Positions 19,481-28,093 of a stretch of DNA of 64,000 bases are shown in pieces. The DNA lies in NCBI RefSeq assembly GCF_003001955.1, contig NZ_PVNH01000002.1:1-64000 (forward strand), written 5' to 3'. The notes under the pieces were generated by a model. The model searched no databases. It saw nothing but the letters and a program-made list of their open reading frames with translations, and was not told where the DNA came from. This DNA comes from Prauserella shujinwangii. Its GTDB lineage: Bacteria; Actinomycetota; Actinomycetes; Mycobacteriales; Pseudonocardiaceae. A program made the translations under genes and the position numbers. The first letter of the stretch is position 1; each line of letters starts with the position of its first letter.

Positions 19481-20101
19481 CTACCGCCACGGCTGCCCGG
19501 GCGGTGGCGGACCCTGCCACGGCTGCCCCGGTGGCTGGCCAGGAGCCTGCCCGTACGGTGGCTGGGGCTGCTGCCACGGCTGGCCCGGCGGCACCGGCGG
19601 CCCTGGCTGGCCCGGCCAGCCCTGCTGCTGGAACGGCTGCCCCGGCCAGGGCGGTGCCGGTGGCCGCTGCCCCTCGGCCAGCCACCGGCGGGTCGCCGGC
19701 AGCAGGGTCAGCACCAGTACCAGGGCGCCGGGCACCAGCATCAGCCCCCACGGCATCCGCCCGTCGAGCCCGCCGACCGAGTACTGCGCCGCACCCCACA
19801 CGAGCAGCGCGAGCGGCCCCACCGTGGCCAGCCCCGCCGCGGCCGCCAGGAACGTCTGCCCTGCCCGTTTGCGGGTGAGCAGCATGATCCCGCCCGCGCC
19901 GAGTCCGCCCGCGCAGAGCAGCGTGACGAAGAAACCGACCGCACCGTACGCCACTTTCATGAGCGGACCCAGGTCGGCGACCTGGTCGAAGAAGCCGATC
20001 AGGTAGAAGGCCCCGGTGAGCATCGCGATGATGCCTGCGGTCAGTGCGGTGCCCATACCGGCGGGCCGGGGCGGGCCCGGGAAGTGGTGCGGATGTCCCA
20101 T
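19481..20101 (-). CDS. Four-helix membrane protein with proline-rich cytoplasmic tail
   Basis: 206 residues: a short N-terminus (MGHPHHFPGPPRPAG), four hydrophobic segments (GTALTAGIIAMLTGAFYLIGF, VAYGAVGFFVTLLCAGGLGAGG, FLAAAAGLATVGPLALLVWG, GLMLVPGALVLVLTLLP) and a ~60-residue tail of Pro/Gln/Gly/Trp repeats (PGQPW, PPG). The tail suggests a disordered interaction region. Function unknown. It is first in a run of three Pro-rich or membrane genes on the minus strand, 17 bp upstream of metB, so possibly co-transcribed with it. Confidence 0.75.
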   Translation of the reverse strand: MGHPHHFPGPPRPAGMGTALTAGIIAMLTGAFYLIGFFDQVADLGPLMKVAYGAVGFFVTLLCAGGLGAGGIMLLTRKRAGQTFLAAAAGLATVGPLALLVWGAAQYSVGGLDGRMPWGLMLVPGALVLVLTLLPATRRWLAEGQRPPAPPWPGQPFQQQGWPGQPGPPVPPGQPWQQPQPPYGQAPGQPPGQPWQGPPPPGQPWR

Positions 20102-20111
20102 TCGAGTCCCC

Positions 20112-20576
20112 CTAGTAGGCCATACGGCTTCTGGTGTGCCGGAACGTCGGGGGCAGCGCGGCCAGCACGAGCGTGAGCGGCCCGAGCACGAGGCCCGCGG
20201 CACGCGAGATGGCGTGCATCCCCTCCAGTTCGGCGATCTCCTCGAAGTAGTACCGGTACTCGCCGTGGATGACCATCGCCGGTTCGAGTGCCACCGCCCC
20301 CGCGGCGAGCACGGCGCCGACGATCAGCAGGACCAGTCCAGCCACGATCCGGAGCATCGTGAGCAGCGCGCCGGACAGCAGGAACACCGCCGCGGCGGCG
20401 TAACCCGAGAACAGCGCGAGCGCCGGGACGGTCAGCCGGTCGATCCCCACGTCGATGAACGTGGTGACCGGCACGTAGCCGATCAGCACGGCGAGGGCCA
20501 GCCCGGCGAGGGTGGCGAGCACCGCGGTGACCGCGCCCGGCCAGCGTCGTGCCGGTTCGCCGTCGGATCTGGACAC
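20112..20576 (-). CDS. Small integral membrane protein of unknown function
   Basis: 154 residues with four predicted membrane helices (AVTAVLATLAGLALAVLIGY, LALFSGYAAAAVFLLSGAL, IVAGLVLLIVGAVLAAGAVAL, AGLVLGPLTLVLAALPP). The loop between helices 3 and 4 is acidic (EYRYYFEEIAELEG). The gene lies 10 bp upstream of the preceding membrane protein gene and likely shares its transcript. No family recognised. Confidence 0.7.
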   Translation of the reverse strand: MSRSDGEPARRWPGAVTAVLATLAGLALAVLIGYVPVTTFIDVGIDRLTVPALALFSGYAAAAVFLLSGALLTMLRIVAGLVLLIVGAVLAAGAVALEPAMVIHGEYRYYFEEIAELEGMHAISRAAGLVLGPLTLVLAALPPTFRHTRSRMAY

Positions 20577-20668
20577 GGCGGCTACCTTAGTGCGCGGCCG
20601 CCACCCCGGGTACCGAACAACGGGATGGCCCCCGGCGCGTGCCGGGGGCCATCCCGCGACTCAGGTCG

Positions 20669-22195
20669 TCACCACTGCTGCGGCGGCTGGCCGGGCTGCT
20701 GCGGCGGCTGGCCCGGCTGGCCGAACCCACCCGGATGGCTCGGCGGGCCGTAGCCGCCGGGCTGCTGCGGCGGCTGGCCCGGCTGCCCGAACCCGCCCGG
20801 CTGGCCGGGGGGCGGAGCGCCGTACCCACCCGGCTGCCCGGGCTGCGGGAAACCGCCGCTGGACGGGTTCGGACCGCCCGGCTGGCCGGGCTGACCCGGT
20901 TGCCCCGGCTGGCCGAACCCACCGGGCTGGCCGTAACCGCCCGGCTGGCCCGGCTGGCCGAAGCCGGGCTGCGGCGGCGGGAAACCCCCGCTCGGCGGGC
21001 CGGTGAAGCCGCCCGGTCCGCCGGGACCGCCCTGGCCGCCGCCGAGACCCACGTAGTGCGCGGTGGCCGGGATGAGGCCGAGCACGCCGACCGCGACGAA
21101 GATGATCCCGAAGACGAGGTAGAGCCACACGGTGCCGGGGCCGCCCAGGTCGTCGACCGCGTCGCCGAACCGGTTCCTGGCCTCGTCGGACACCGTGGTG
21201 CCCGCCATGATGAGCACCGCGAACAGCGCCATCAGCACACCGCCCGCGGCGATGACGATCGGCGCGATCTTCTTGAACACCGGCCCGAGCTTGCCCGCCA
21301 GCGCGATGAACACCCCGCCCGCGAGCGCCAGCAGGGAGCCGACCAGCACCATGATGAAGTAGAAGCGCAGCGTGCCGATCGAGGCGAAGCCGAGCTGCTC
21401 GAAGGCCTGCTCGATCTGCTCCTCGGAGACCCCCGCGCCGCCGGTGATGTCCCCGGTGACGTCGGTGACGTCGATGAGCGAGAAGATCACCGCCACCAGG
21501 CCGAGCACGCTCACCACACCGGCGGCGATCCAGCCGAACAGCGGGTTGCCGCCCCCGCCCGATGGCCCCTGCTGCGGCGGGAACCCGGGCGGCGGAGCGC
21601 CGTAGGGCCCCGGCCCGAACCCGGGCTGCTGCGGCGGTGCACCGAAACCGGGCTGGCCGAAGCCACCCTGCTGCTGCGGGTCGAAGCCGCCTGGCTGGCC
21701 CCCGAAGGCGCCGGGCTGGCCCGGCTGACCCGGCTGGCCCGGCTGACCCGGTGGGGGCCCACCGAAGCCCGGCTGGCCGAAACCGCCCTGCTGCTGGCCG
21801 AAGCCACCCTGCTGCGGGTCGAACCCGCCCGGCTGCCCGAAGCCGCCCTGGGGGTTCACCGCCGCGGGGTTGTCCGCGGCGCTCGGCGGCGGGGCGTACG
21901 GAATACCGGACGCGGGCTGCGAACCCGGCGGCACCAGCTGGGTGGACTCGGCGCCGGGACCGCCCTCGCCCTGGCCGCTCGTGCCCTGCCCGGCACCCGG
22001 CTGCACCACCTGCGTGGGCTCCGGGCTGTCGCCGAACTGCTGTTCCCCCTGCTGCGACTGCTGCGGCTGCACGACCTGCGTCGGCTCCGGCGAGTCGAAC
22101 GCGCTGTCCTGCTGCTCGGGCTGTGGGCCACCCGGCGAGCCCTGCGGCGGCTGCTCACCACCCCAGGGCTGGTTCGGTGGCTGTGGAGCACTCAT
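20669..22195 (-). CDS. Pro/Gly/Gln-rich membrane protein with low-complexity arms and TQVV motifs
   Basis: 508 residues. The first ~220 and last ~130 are low complexity, with [17 protein letters not shown] and PPQQPG repeats; between them lie four membrane helices ([82 protein letters not shown]). Near the N-terminus the motif PEPTQVVQP occurs twice and STQLVPP once, resembling threonine sites phosphorylated by actinobacterial Ser/Thr kinases and read by FHA domains. The role may be in envelope assembly, but no function is established. The repeats make this DNA recombination-prone. Confidence 0.75.
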   Translation of the reverse strand: MSAPQPPNQPWGGEQPPQGSPGGPQPEQQDSAFDSPEPTQVVQPQQSQQGEQQFGDSPEPTQVVQPGAGQGTSGQGEGGPGAESTQLVPPGSQPASGIPYAPPPSAADNPAAVNPQGGFGQPGGFDPQQGGFGQQQGGFGQPGFGGPPPGQPGQPGQPGQPGAFGGQPGGFDPQQQGGFGQPGFGAPPQQPGFGPGPYGAPPPGFPPQQGPSGGGGNPLFGWIAAGVVSVLGLVAVIFSLIDVTDVTGDITGGAGVSEEQIEQAFEQLGFASIGTLRFYFIMVLVGSLLALAGGVFIALAGKLGPVFKKIAPIVIAAGGVLMALFAVLIMAGTTVSDEARNRFGDAVDDLGGPGTVWLYLVFGIIFVAVGVLGLIPATAHYVGLGGGQGGPGGPGGFTGPPSGGFPPPQPGFGQPGQPGGYGQPGGFGQPGQPGQPGQPGGPNPSSGGFPQPGQPGGYGAPPPGQPGGFGQPGQPPQQPGGYGPPSHPGGFGQPGQPPQQPGQPPQQW

Positions 22196-22338
22196 GTGGG
22201 TCTTGAACCCCCTTGACGAGGACCTGAATCAAACGGCTCGCGCACACGCTAGCGGATGAGCAGGGTGAACGCTCGTAACGCCCCGGCCCGCGATCGCGAT
22301 GTACGGAGCTCTCCCCGATTCCCTCGTGTGTCGGTGCC

Positions 22339-23709
22339 TCAGTGTCCCGAGACGAAGGCGAGGAGGTCCTGCCGGGTCACCACGCCCGCCGGCTTGCCCC
22401 CGATCAGCACCAGGGCGCCGTCCGCCGAGGTCAGTGCCTTCATCGCGGATCCGACGGCCTCCCCGGCCCCGATCGTCGGCAGCGGCGGCGACATGTGCCG
22501 GTCGAGCCGGTCGGCCAGCTGCGCCCTTCCCGTGAACAGCGCGTCCAGCAGGTCCCGCTCGTTGACCGCGCCCACGACCTCCGCCGCCATCACCGGCGGC
22601 TCGGCGCTGACCACGGGCATCTGGCTCACCCCGAACTCGCGCAGGATGGCCACCGCCTCGGCGACGGTCTCGGTCGGATGCGTGTGCACCAGCTCGGGCA
22701 GCGAACCGTCCTTGCGCCGCAACACGTCGCCGACCGTGGCGCCGCTCGAGTCCGGCGAGAGAAAGCCGTAGGACGACATCCAGTTGTCGTTGAACACCTT
22801 GCCGAGATAGCCGCGCCCGCCGTCGGGCAGCAGCACCACGATCACGTCCTCGGGCCCGCAGCGTTGGGCCAGTTCCAGCGCGGCGCCCACCGCCATGCCG
22901 CAGGAGCCCCCGACGAGCAGCCCTTCCTCCATGGCGAGCCTGCGGGTCAGGGTGAACGAGTCGGCGTCGGAGATCGGGATGATCTCGTCGGCCACCTCGC
23001 GGTCGTAGGTATCCGGCCAGAAGTCCTCACCGACGCCCTCGACGAGATACGGCCTGCCGGTGCCGCCCGAGTACACCGAGCCCTCCGGGTCGGCGCCGAC
23101 GATCCGCACCCGCCCCTCGGAGACGTCCTTGAGGTAGCGGCCGGTGCCGGAGATCGTCCCGCCCGTGCCGACGCCCGCGACGAAGTGGGTGATCCGGCCC
23201 TCGGTCTGCCGCCACAGCTCCGGGCCGGTCGAGTGGTAGTGGCTGGCCGGGTTCTCCTGGTTCGCGTACTGGTTGGGCTTCCAGGCGTCCTCGATCTCCT
23301 CGACGAGCCGGTCGGACACCCGGTAGTACGACTCGGGGTGGTCCGGCGGCACGGCCGTCGGGCACACCACGACCTCCGCGCCGTACGCCTTGAGCACGTT
23401 GCGCTTGTCCTCGCTCACCTTGTCCGGGCAGACGAAGACGCAGCGGTAGCCCTTGCGCTGCGCCACCATCGCCAGCCCGACACCGGTGTTGCCGGACGTC
23501 GGCTCGACGATCGTGCCGCCCGGCCTGAGCGCGCCCGAGGCCTCGGCGGCCTCCACCATCCGCAGCGCGATGCGGTCCTTCACGCTGCCGCCGGGGTTGA
23601 AGTACTCGACCTTCGCGAGCACGAGCGGTTCCAGGCCCTCGGTCAGGGCGTTCAGCTTGACCAGCGGGGTGTTGCCCACGAGGTCGATGACATGTTCGGC
23701 GTAGTCCAC
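22339..23709 (-). CDS. cbs: Cystathionine beta-synthase
   Basis: 456 residues. PLP-Lys44 lies in NPGGSVKDRIA; PTSGNTGVGLA, VCPDKVSEDKRN and GTGGTISGTGRY are the PLP-phosphate and substrate loops; residues ~335-456 are two CBS domains that probably bind an adenosyl ligand. There is no N-terminal haem domain. Nearly every block parallels the mycobacterial enzyme. It makes cystathionine from serine and homocysteine. The start is taken as GTG at 23709, where the family N-terminus begins (DYAEHVIDLVGNTPLVKLN). No good ribosome binding site precedes it, so the transcript may be leaderless. Confidence 0.95.
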   Translation of the reverse strand: MDYAEHVIDLVGNTPLVKLNALTEGLEPLVLAKVEYFNPGGSVKDRIALRMVEAAEASGALRPGGTIVEPTSGNTGVGLAMVAQRKGYRCVFVCPDKVSEDKRNVLKAYGAEVVVCPTAVPPDHPESYYRVSDRLVEEIEDAWKPNQYANQENPASHYHSTGPELWRQTEGRITHFVAGVGTGGTISGTGRYLKDVSEGRVRIVGADPEGSVYSGGTGRPYLVEGVGEDFWPDTYDREVADEIIPISDADSFTLTRRLAMEEGLLVGGSCGMAVGAALELAQRCGPEDVIVVLLPDGGRGYLGKVFNDNWMSSYGFLSPDSSGATVGDVLRRKDGSLPELVHTHPTETVAEAVAILREFGVSQMPVVSAEPPVMAAEVVGAVNERDLLDALFTGRAQLADRLDRHMSPPLPTIGAGEAVGSAMKALTSADGALVLIGGKPAGVVTRQDLLAFVSGH

Positions 23710-23857
23710 GACGCCCAGCGTAAACACTCGGCGACGGGACGGCGGCGACACCGGCAATACCCGGCGGGTGGGACTCCTGGAGGATTGTCGGCCCCTCCCC
23801 GCTGTGCTTAGCTCCCGGGACCATCTGTCGGCTCTCCGGATCACCAGAGGAGTCCGC

Positions 23858-25705
23858 TTGAGATCCCTCCCCAGAAACCGGCTGCGCACCGCGGTCGTCG
23901 CCGGGCTCACGTGCGCGCTGGTCGCCACCACGAGCGGCGTTCCCGCCTCGGCCGGACGCGGGGGCGACCGCCCCTTCTTCACGCTGAGCGTCCTGTTCAC
24001 CAACGACATGGAGTCGGCCCTGCTCGGTGTGCCCGGCAGCGGCGGCGACGAGGGCCCGATCCTCGACGGCGGGGCCAACCCGTACGGCAGTCCCTCCCGC
24101 GTCAAGACGCTGATGGACGACCTCCGCGCGGAGGCGACCACCGGCAAACCGCGCCGCGGCCAGGCGGCGTGGCGCGGCGAGATCACCGTCTCCGGCGGGG
24201 ACAACTTCCTCGCCGGGCCCGAGTTCTCCGCCAGCCTCGACCGGGGTGTCCCGTTCTACGACGCCCTCGCGGTGCGGGAGATCGGCTACGACGTCAGCGC
24301 GGTCGGCAATCACGAGTTCGACTTCGGTCCCGACACCTTCGCCGACTTCATCGAGAGCTTCGGCGGCTCGCTGCCGTTCGTCAGCTCGAACCTCGACTTC
24401 TCGGGTGAGCCCGTCCTCGACGCGTACACCAGGGACGGCACGATCGTCACCGGCAAGGTGCTCCGCGCGACCGGGCAGCGGATCGGCGTCATCGGGCTGA
24501 CCACGCCGGAGCTCCCCGCCATCTCCAGCCCGCGCGGTGTGGCGGTCAGCGGTGAGCTGGCGGCGATCAGCAACGGGCTCGCCCGCGACTTCGCGCGGCG
24601 CGGCATCGACAAGGTGGTGCTCGTCAGCCACCTGCAGGACATCGACAACGAACTGGCGCTCGTGCCGCACCTGTCCGGTGTGGACGCGGTGGTCGGCGCG
24701 GGCGGCGGCGAGATCCTCGCCGACCCCGGCGACCGGCTGATTCCCGGCGACACCGCCGAGCGGGGGTTCCCGCTGTGGGCCGAGGACTCCGACGGTGACC
24801 GCGTGCCCGTGGTCACCACGACCGGGGACTACAAGTACATCGGCAGGCTGGTGCTGAACTTCGACCGGCGCGGCGAGGTGGTGAGCATCGACGAGGCGCG
24901 GACCGGTCCGGTGCGGGTGTCCGGCGTGGGGCCGGACGCGGTCACCGGGGACCCCACGGTGCGGGCCGAGGTGGAGAAGCCGGTCGCCGAGCACCTGGCG
25001 GGGCTGGCCGAGACGGTGGTGGCGACCAGCGAGGTTCCGCTCAACGGCGTCCGGGCCGACGTCCGCAGCAGGGAGACCAACCTCGGCAGCCTGGTCGCGG
25101 ACAGCCTCCGCTGGGCCGGGCAGCGGCAGGCCGCCGAGTACGGCGTGACCCCGCCGCGGGTGGGCATCCAGAACGGCGGCGGCATCCGCAACGACTCGCT
25201 GCTTCCCGCCGGTGACATCACCGCGCTGAACACCTACGAGATCGCGCCGTTCGCCAACTTCGTGGCCGTGGTGCCCGAGGTGCCGAGGGACGTGCTGCGG
25301 CAGCTGCTGGAACGCGGTGTCGCGGCGGCCCCGAGCGCGGCGGGCGCGTTCATGCAGGTGTCGGGCCTGCGGTTCACCTACGACACCAGCCGCACGGCGC
25401 AGGTCGTCGCGGAGGGCACCAGCACGATCGTGACGCCCGGCGAACGGGTGCGCGACGTGGTGCTCGACGACGGCACCGTGCTCGTGGCCGACGGCGAGGT
25501 CGTCGCGGGCCCGCCGGTCTCGGTGGCGACGAACGACTTCTCGGCGCGCGGTGGCGACGGCTACCCGTTCGGCGACCTGCCGTTCACCTCGGTCGGCACC
25601 ACCTACCAGCAGGCGCTGCAGCGGTACCTGGTGGAAGGCCTTTCCGGCACGGTGCCCGCCGACCGCTACCCGGAAGGCGGAACCGGCCGGATCACGGCAC
25701 TGTAG
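23858..25705 (+). CDS. Secreted bifunctional 5'-nucleotidase / metallophosphatase
   Basis: A 615-residue secreted enzyme: TTG start with GAGGAG five bases upstream, a signal peptide (LRTAVVAGLTCALVATTSGVPASA), a calcineurin-like metallophosphatase domain (GGDNF, GNHEFD) and a C-terminal 5'-nucleotidase domain (ETNLGSLVADSLRW, QNGGGIRND, ATNDFSARGGDGYPF). Two usual metal-binding motifs are altered: the first is NDMES rather than NDxH, and VVGAGGGEIL replaces the GGHxH motif. This fits a known subgroup but may change metal use or specificity. It probably dephosphorylates external nucleotides to salvage phosphate and nucleosides. Confidence 0.88.
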   Translation: MRSLPRNRLRTAVVAGLTCALVATTSGVPASAGRGGDRPFFTLSVLFTNDMESALLGVPGSGGDEGPILDGGANPYGSPSRVKTLMDDLRAEATTGKPRRGQAAWRGEITVSGGDNFLAGPEFSASLDRGVPFYDALAVREIGYDVSAVGNHEFDFGPDTFADFIESFGGSLPFVSSNLDFSGEPVLDAYTRDGTIVTGKVLRATGQRIGVIGLTTPELPAISSPRGVAVSGELAAISNGLARDFARRGIDKVVLVSHLQDIDNELALVPHLSGVDAVVGAGGGEILADPGDRLIPGDTAERGFPLWAEDSDGDRVPVVTTTGDYKYIGRLVLNFDRRGEVVSIDEARTGPVRVSGVGPDAVTGDPTVRAEVEKPVAEHLAGLAETVVATSEVPLNGVRADVRSRETNLGSLVADSLRWAGQRQAAEYGVTPPRVGIQNGGGIRNDSLLPAGDITALNTYEIAPFANFVAVVPEVPRDVLRQLLERGVAAAPSAAGAFMQVSGLRFTYDTSRTAQVVAEGTSTIVTPGERVRDVVLDDGTVLVADGEVVAGPPVSVATNDFSARGGDGYPFGDLPFTSVGTTYQQALQRYLVEGLSGTVPADRYPEGGTGRITAL

Positions 25706-25719
25706 GCAGCGTGGTCAGC

Positions 25720-25822
25720 CCCCAAGGCCACCTTGGTTGTGCCCACCCGTCTCCCACCGCCACCCCAACGGAGACGCTCCGCGGCACTGTGACCATCAAC
25801 CACAACCAAGGTGGCCTTGGGG
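25720..25822. repeat. Long inverted repeat built from CCAAGG/CCTTGG palindromes
   Basis: Two perfect 22-base arms (25720-25741 and 25801-25822), each itself nearly palindromic around CCAAGGCCACCTTGG, are separated by 59 bp. It lies between the nucleotidase stop and the thiolase promoter. Such AAGG/CCTT palindromes are scattered through Amycolatopsis-type genomes, as I recall. Possible roles are a terminator of the nucleotidase transcript or a small mobile palindrome. Confidence 0.65.
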
Positions 25823-25843
25823 AACGGCGGCTACGATGGCACA

Positions 25844-25857
25844 TAAGCAACCGCTTA
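25844..25857. promoter_or_regulatory. Operator-like palindrome TAAGC-N4-GCTTA before the thiolase gene
   Basis: A perfect 5+5 inverted repeat with an AACC spacer, centred ~30 bp before the thiolase ATG. AAGC-N4-GCTT sites are common for TetR-type regulators of fatty acid and lipid catabolism in actinobacteria. No regulator gene is adjacent, so control would be in trans. Confidence 0.45.
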
Positions 25858-25879
25858 GTGACCCGAAGGAGTGTCCGCC

Positions 25880-27100
25880 ATGCCCGAAGCAGTCATCGTG
25901 TCCGCCGCCCGGTCGCCCATCGGACGGGCGGGCAAGGGATCGCTGGTGGACATGCGCCCCGACGACCTGGCGACGCAGATGGTCCGGGCCGCGCTCGACA
26001 AGGTCCCGCAGCTCGATCCCCGGGACATCGACGATCTCATGCTCGGCTGCGGCCTGCCGGGCGGTGAGTCCGGATTCAACATGGGCCGCGTGGTCGCCGT
26101 CCAGCTCGGCTACGACCACCTGCCCGGGTGCACGATCACCCGCTACTGCTCGTCGAGCCTGCAGACCACCCGCATGGCCCTGCACGCGATCAAGGCAGGC
26201 GAGGGTGACGTGTTCGTCTCGGCGGGCGTGGAGACCGTCTCCCGGTTCACCAAGGGCAGCTCCGACTCGTGGCCGGACACCCACAACCCGCTGTTCGCCG
26301 AGGCCGAGCGGCGGACCGCCGAACGCGCCGAGCAGGGCGGCGACACCTGGACCGACCCGCGCGAGAACGGCCAGCTGCCGGACGTCTACATCGCGATGGG
26401 CCAGACCGCGGAGAACCTCGCCCGGCTGAAGGGCATCTCCCGCGAGGAGATGGACGAGTTCGGCGTGCGCTCGCAGAACCTCGCCGAGAAGGCCATCGCC
26501 AACGGGTTCTGGGCCAAGGACATCACGCCGGTGACCCTGCCCGACGGCACCACGGTCGCCAAGGACGACGGTCCCCGGCCGGGCGTGACGATGGAGGGCG
26601 TGTCCGCGCTCAAGCCGGTGTTCCGCCCCGACGGCAGGGTGACGGCGGCGAACGCGTGCCCGCTCAACGACGGCGCGGCCGCCCTGGTGATCATGAGCGA
26701 CACGAAGGCGAAGGAGCTGGGGATCACGCCGCTGGCGCGGGTCGTGTCCACGGGCGTGTCCGGCCTCTCGCCGGAGATCATGGGTTACGGCCCCGTCGAG
26801 GCGTCGAAGCGCGCGCTGGAGCGGGCCGGGATGTCCATCGGGGACATCGACCTGGTCGAGATCAACGAGGCGTTCGCGGCGCAGGTCATCCCGTCGTACC
26901 GCGACCTGGGCATCGACATCGAGCGGCTCAACGTCAACGGCGGTGCGATCGCGGTCGGCCACCCGTTCGGCATGACCGGCGCGCGGATCACCTCGACGCT
27001 GATCAACTCCCTGCAGCACCACGACAAGCAGTTCGGTCTGGAGACCATGTGCGTCGGTGGCGGGCAGGGCATGGCAATGGTGCTCGAGCGCCTCAGCTGA
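25880..27100 (+). CDS. Acetyl-CoA acetyltransferase / 3-ketoacyl-CoA thiolase
   Basis: 406 residues. The nucleophilic Cys lies in TRYCSSSLQTTRMA, NEAFAAQ supplies the second block, GGAIAVGHPFGMTGARI carries the catalytic His and CVGGGQGMAMVLE the second catalytic Cys. It cleaves 3-ketoacyl-CoA with CoA, or condenses acetyl-CoA. The sequence resembles FadA-type beta-oxidation thiolases. RBS GAAGGAG lies eight bases before the ATG, which I prefer over a GTG three codons upstream. No fatty acid oxidation partner is adjacent, and the gene looks monocistronic between two palindromic elements. Confidence 0.92.
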   Translation: MPEAVIVSAARSPIGRAGKGSLVDMRPDDLATQMVRAALDKVPQLDPRDIDDLMLGCGLPGGESGFNMGRVVAVQLGYDHLPGCTITRYCSSSLQTTRMALHAIKAGEGDVFVSAGVETVSRFTKGSSDSWPDTHNPLFAEAERRTAERAEQGGDTWTDPRENGQLPDVYIAMGQTAENLARLKGISREEMDEFGVRSQNLAEKAIANGFWAKDITPVTLPDGTTVAKDDGPRPGVTMEGVSALKPVFRPDGRVTAANACPLNDGAAALVIMSDTKAKELGITPLARVVSTGVSGLSPEIMGYGPVEASKRALERAGMSIGDIDLVEINEAFAAQVIPSYRDLGIDIERLNVNGGAIAVGHPFGMTGARITSTLINSLQHHDKQFGLETMCVGGGQGMAMVLERLS

Positions 27101-27119
27101 CCCGCCCCGCGTGGCCGGA

Positions 27120-27175
27120 GGGGAGCGAGGGAGCCTTTACTACCGTCTGGCGGTAGTAAAGCTCCCTCGCTCCCC
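27120..27175. terminator. Large hairpin terminator between convergent thiolase and LppU-like genes
   Basis: Arms GGGGAGCGAGGGAGC (27120-27134) and GCTCCCTCGCTCCCC (27161-27175) continue inward with TTTACTACC / GGTAGTAAA around a seven-base loop, with one bulged C at 27135. With 24 paired positions it is a very stable hairpin, symmetric enough to stop transcription from both sides. It may belong to a repeated palindrome family. Confidence 0.7.
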
Positions 27176-27185
27176 CGAGCGCCGG

Positions 27186-27941
27186 TCAGGCGACGTTCGC
27201 CTCCCGCGCGCACATGACCGTCGGCGGCTGCGAGTAGACGACCGGGAACGTGGCCTCGGTGCCCGAGCAGACCTCCTCGGGGCTGTCGGCGCTCGCGGAG
27301 ATCTTCAGGAACTCGATCTCCGCGGCGGGGTCGGTGCACGCCACCCGCTTGTACCCCGCGGTGCTGGACGTGACGTCGGCGAAACAGTCGCCCTGCCTGG
27401 CGTTGATCATGAGGCACAGCGTGTCCCCGCCGGACAGCGTGATCTCGTCGTAGTCGCCCTCGGGGCAGATCCCGTTCGCACCGTCCACCTTGACCGCCAC
27501 CTTGACCGTGGCGTCGTCCTCGGCGCAGTCCACCTTGCTCGGTTGCTCGTCCGGGTTCTGGGAGAACTCCGGCACGTGCAGGCAGTCGCCGACGTCGGCG
27601 CTGAACGCCGAGGTCCGGTACAGCTGCACGCCGACGAGGGCGGCGAAGCCGACCACGAGCAGCAGCACGACCGGCAGTCCGATCTTGAGCCAGAGCCGGC
27701 GCTTCCGGCGTGGCGGGTGCCCGCCGGGCGGCGGGCCGAAGTCCAGCGGTGGCCCGCCGTAGGGCGGTACGGCGCCCGGGGGAACCTGCCCCGGCTGCGG
27801 CGGCTGCCCCGGCGGCGGCCCGTAAGGCTGTGGCCCCGGTGGCCCCGGTGGCCCCGGTGGCGGCGCCCCGTAGGGTTGCTGCCCCGGCGGCGGCCCGTAC
27901 GGTGGCTGCTGGCCAGGACCGGGCGGGGGCGGAAGCGACAC
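27186..27941 (-). CDS. LppU/SCO3897-like membrane-anchored protein with proline-rich N-terminus
   Basis: 251 residues from a GTG start preceded by GAGAGG. Residues ~1-80 are disordered (PPPGQQPYG and PPGPPGPP repeats), followed by a basic cluster (HPPRRKRRLWLK), one membrane helix (IGLPVVLLLVVGFAALVGVQLY) and a ~130-residue external domain with six or more cysteines (VGDCLHV, KVDCAEDD, GICPEGDY, LCLMI, GDCF). This layout matches the actinobacterial LppU family, whose function is unknown. Disulfides are likely. It is convergent with the thiolase. Confidence 0.78.
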   Translation of the reverse strand: MSLPPPPGPGQQPPYGPPPGQQPYGAPPPGPPGPPGPQPYGPPPGQPPQPGQVPPGAVPPYGGPPLDFGPPPGGHPPRRKRRLWLKIGLPVVLLLVVGFAALVGVQLYRTSAFSADVGDCLHVPEFSQNPDEQPSKVDCAEDDATVKVAVKVDGANGICPEGDYDEITLSGGDTLCLMINARQGDCFADVTSSTAGYKRVACTDPAAEIEFLKISASADSPEEVCSGTEATFPVVYSQPPTVMCAREANVA

Positions 27942-28040
27942 CGGGAACCTCTCTCGCTTTGCGGACCTCCGGACGACAGCCGCCATCTAACACGGTGCGC
28001 ACGGCCCGCCGGACAGCGCCCCTTCGGGTGATCGCGAACA

Positions 28041-28078
28041 GCGAAGGGCGCCCGGCCGGCCAGCCGGGCGCCCTTCGC
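28041..28078 (-). terminator. Strong hairpin downstream of the Bax-inhibitor gene
   Basis: Perfect 16-base arms GCGAAGGGCGCCCGGC (28041-28056) and its complement (28063-28078) with a six-base loop, 16 bp past the stop of the minus-strand gene. There is no uridine tract, as is common for actinomycete hairpin terminators. Confidence 0.7.
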
Positions 28079-28093
28079 CGGAGGTAGGAGCCG

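Noticed and set aside
20669-22195. CRISPR or tandem-repeat array
   Set aside because: The repetition comes from GQPGQPG-type codons within one open frame; there are no uniform spacers.
22339-24204. Extended 621-residue version of cystathionine beta-synthase
   Set aside because: The extra N-terminal residues derive from DNA opposite the nucleotidase gene; the family N-terminus starts at the GTG at 23709.
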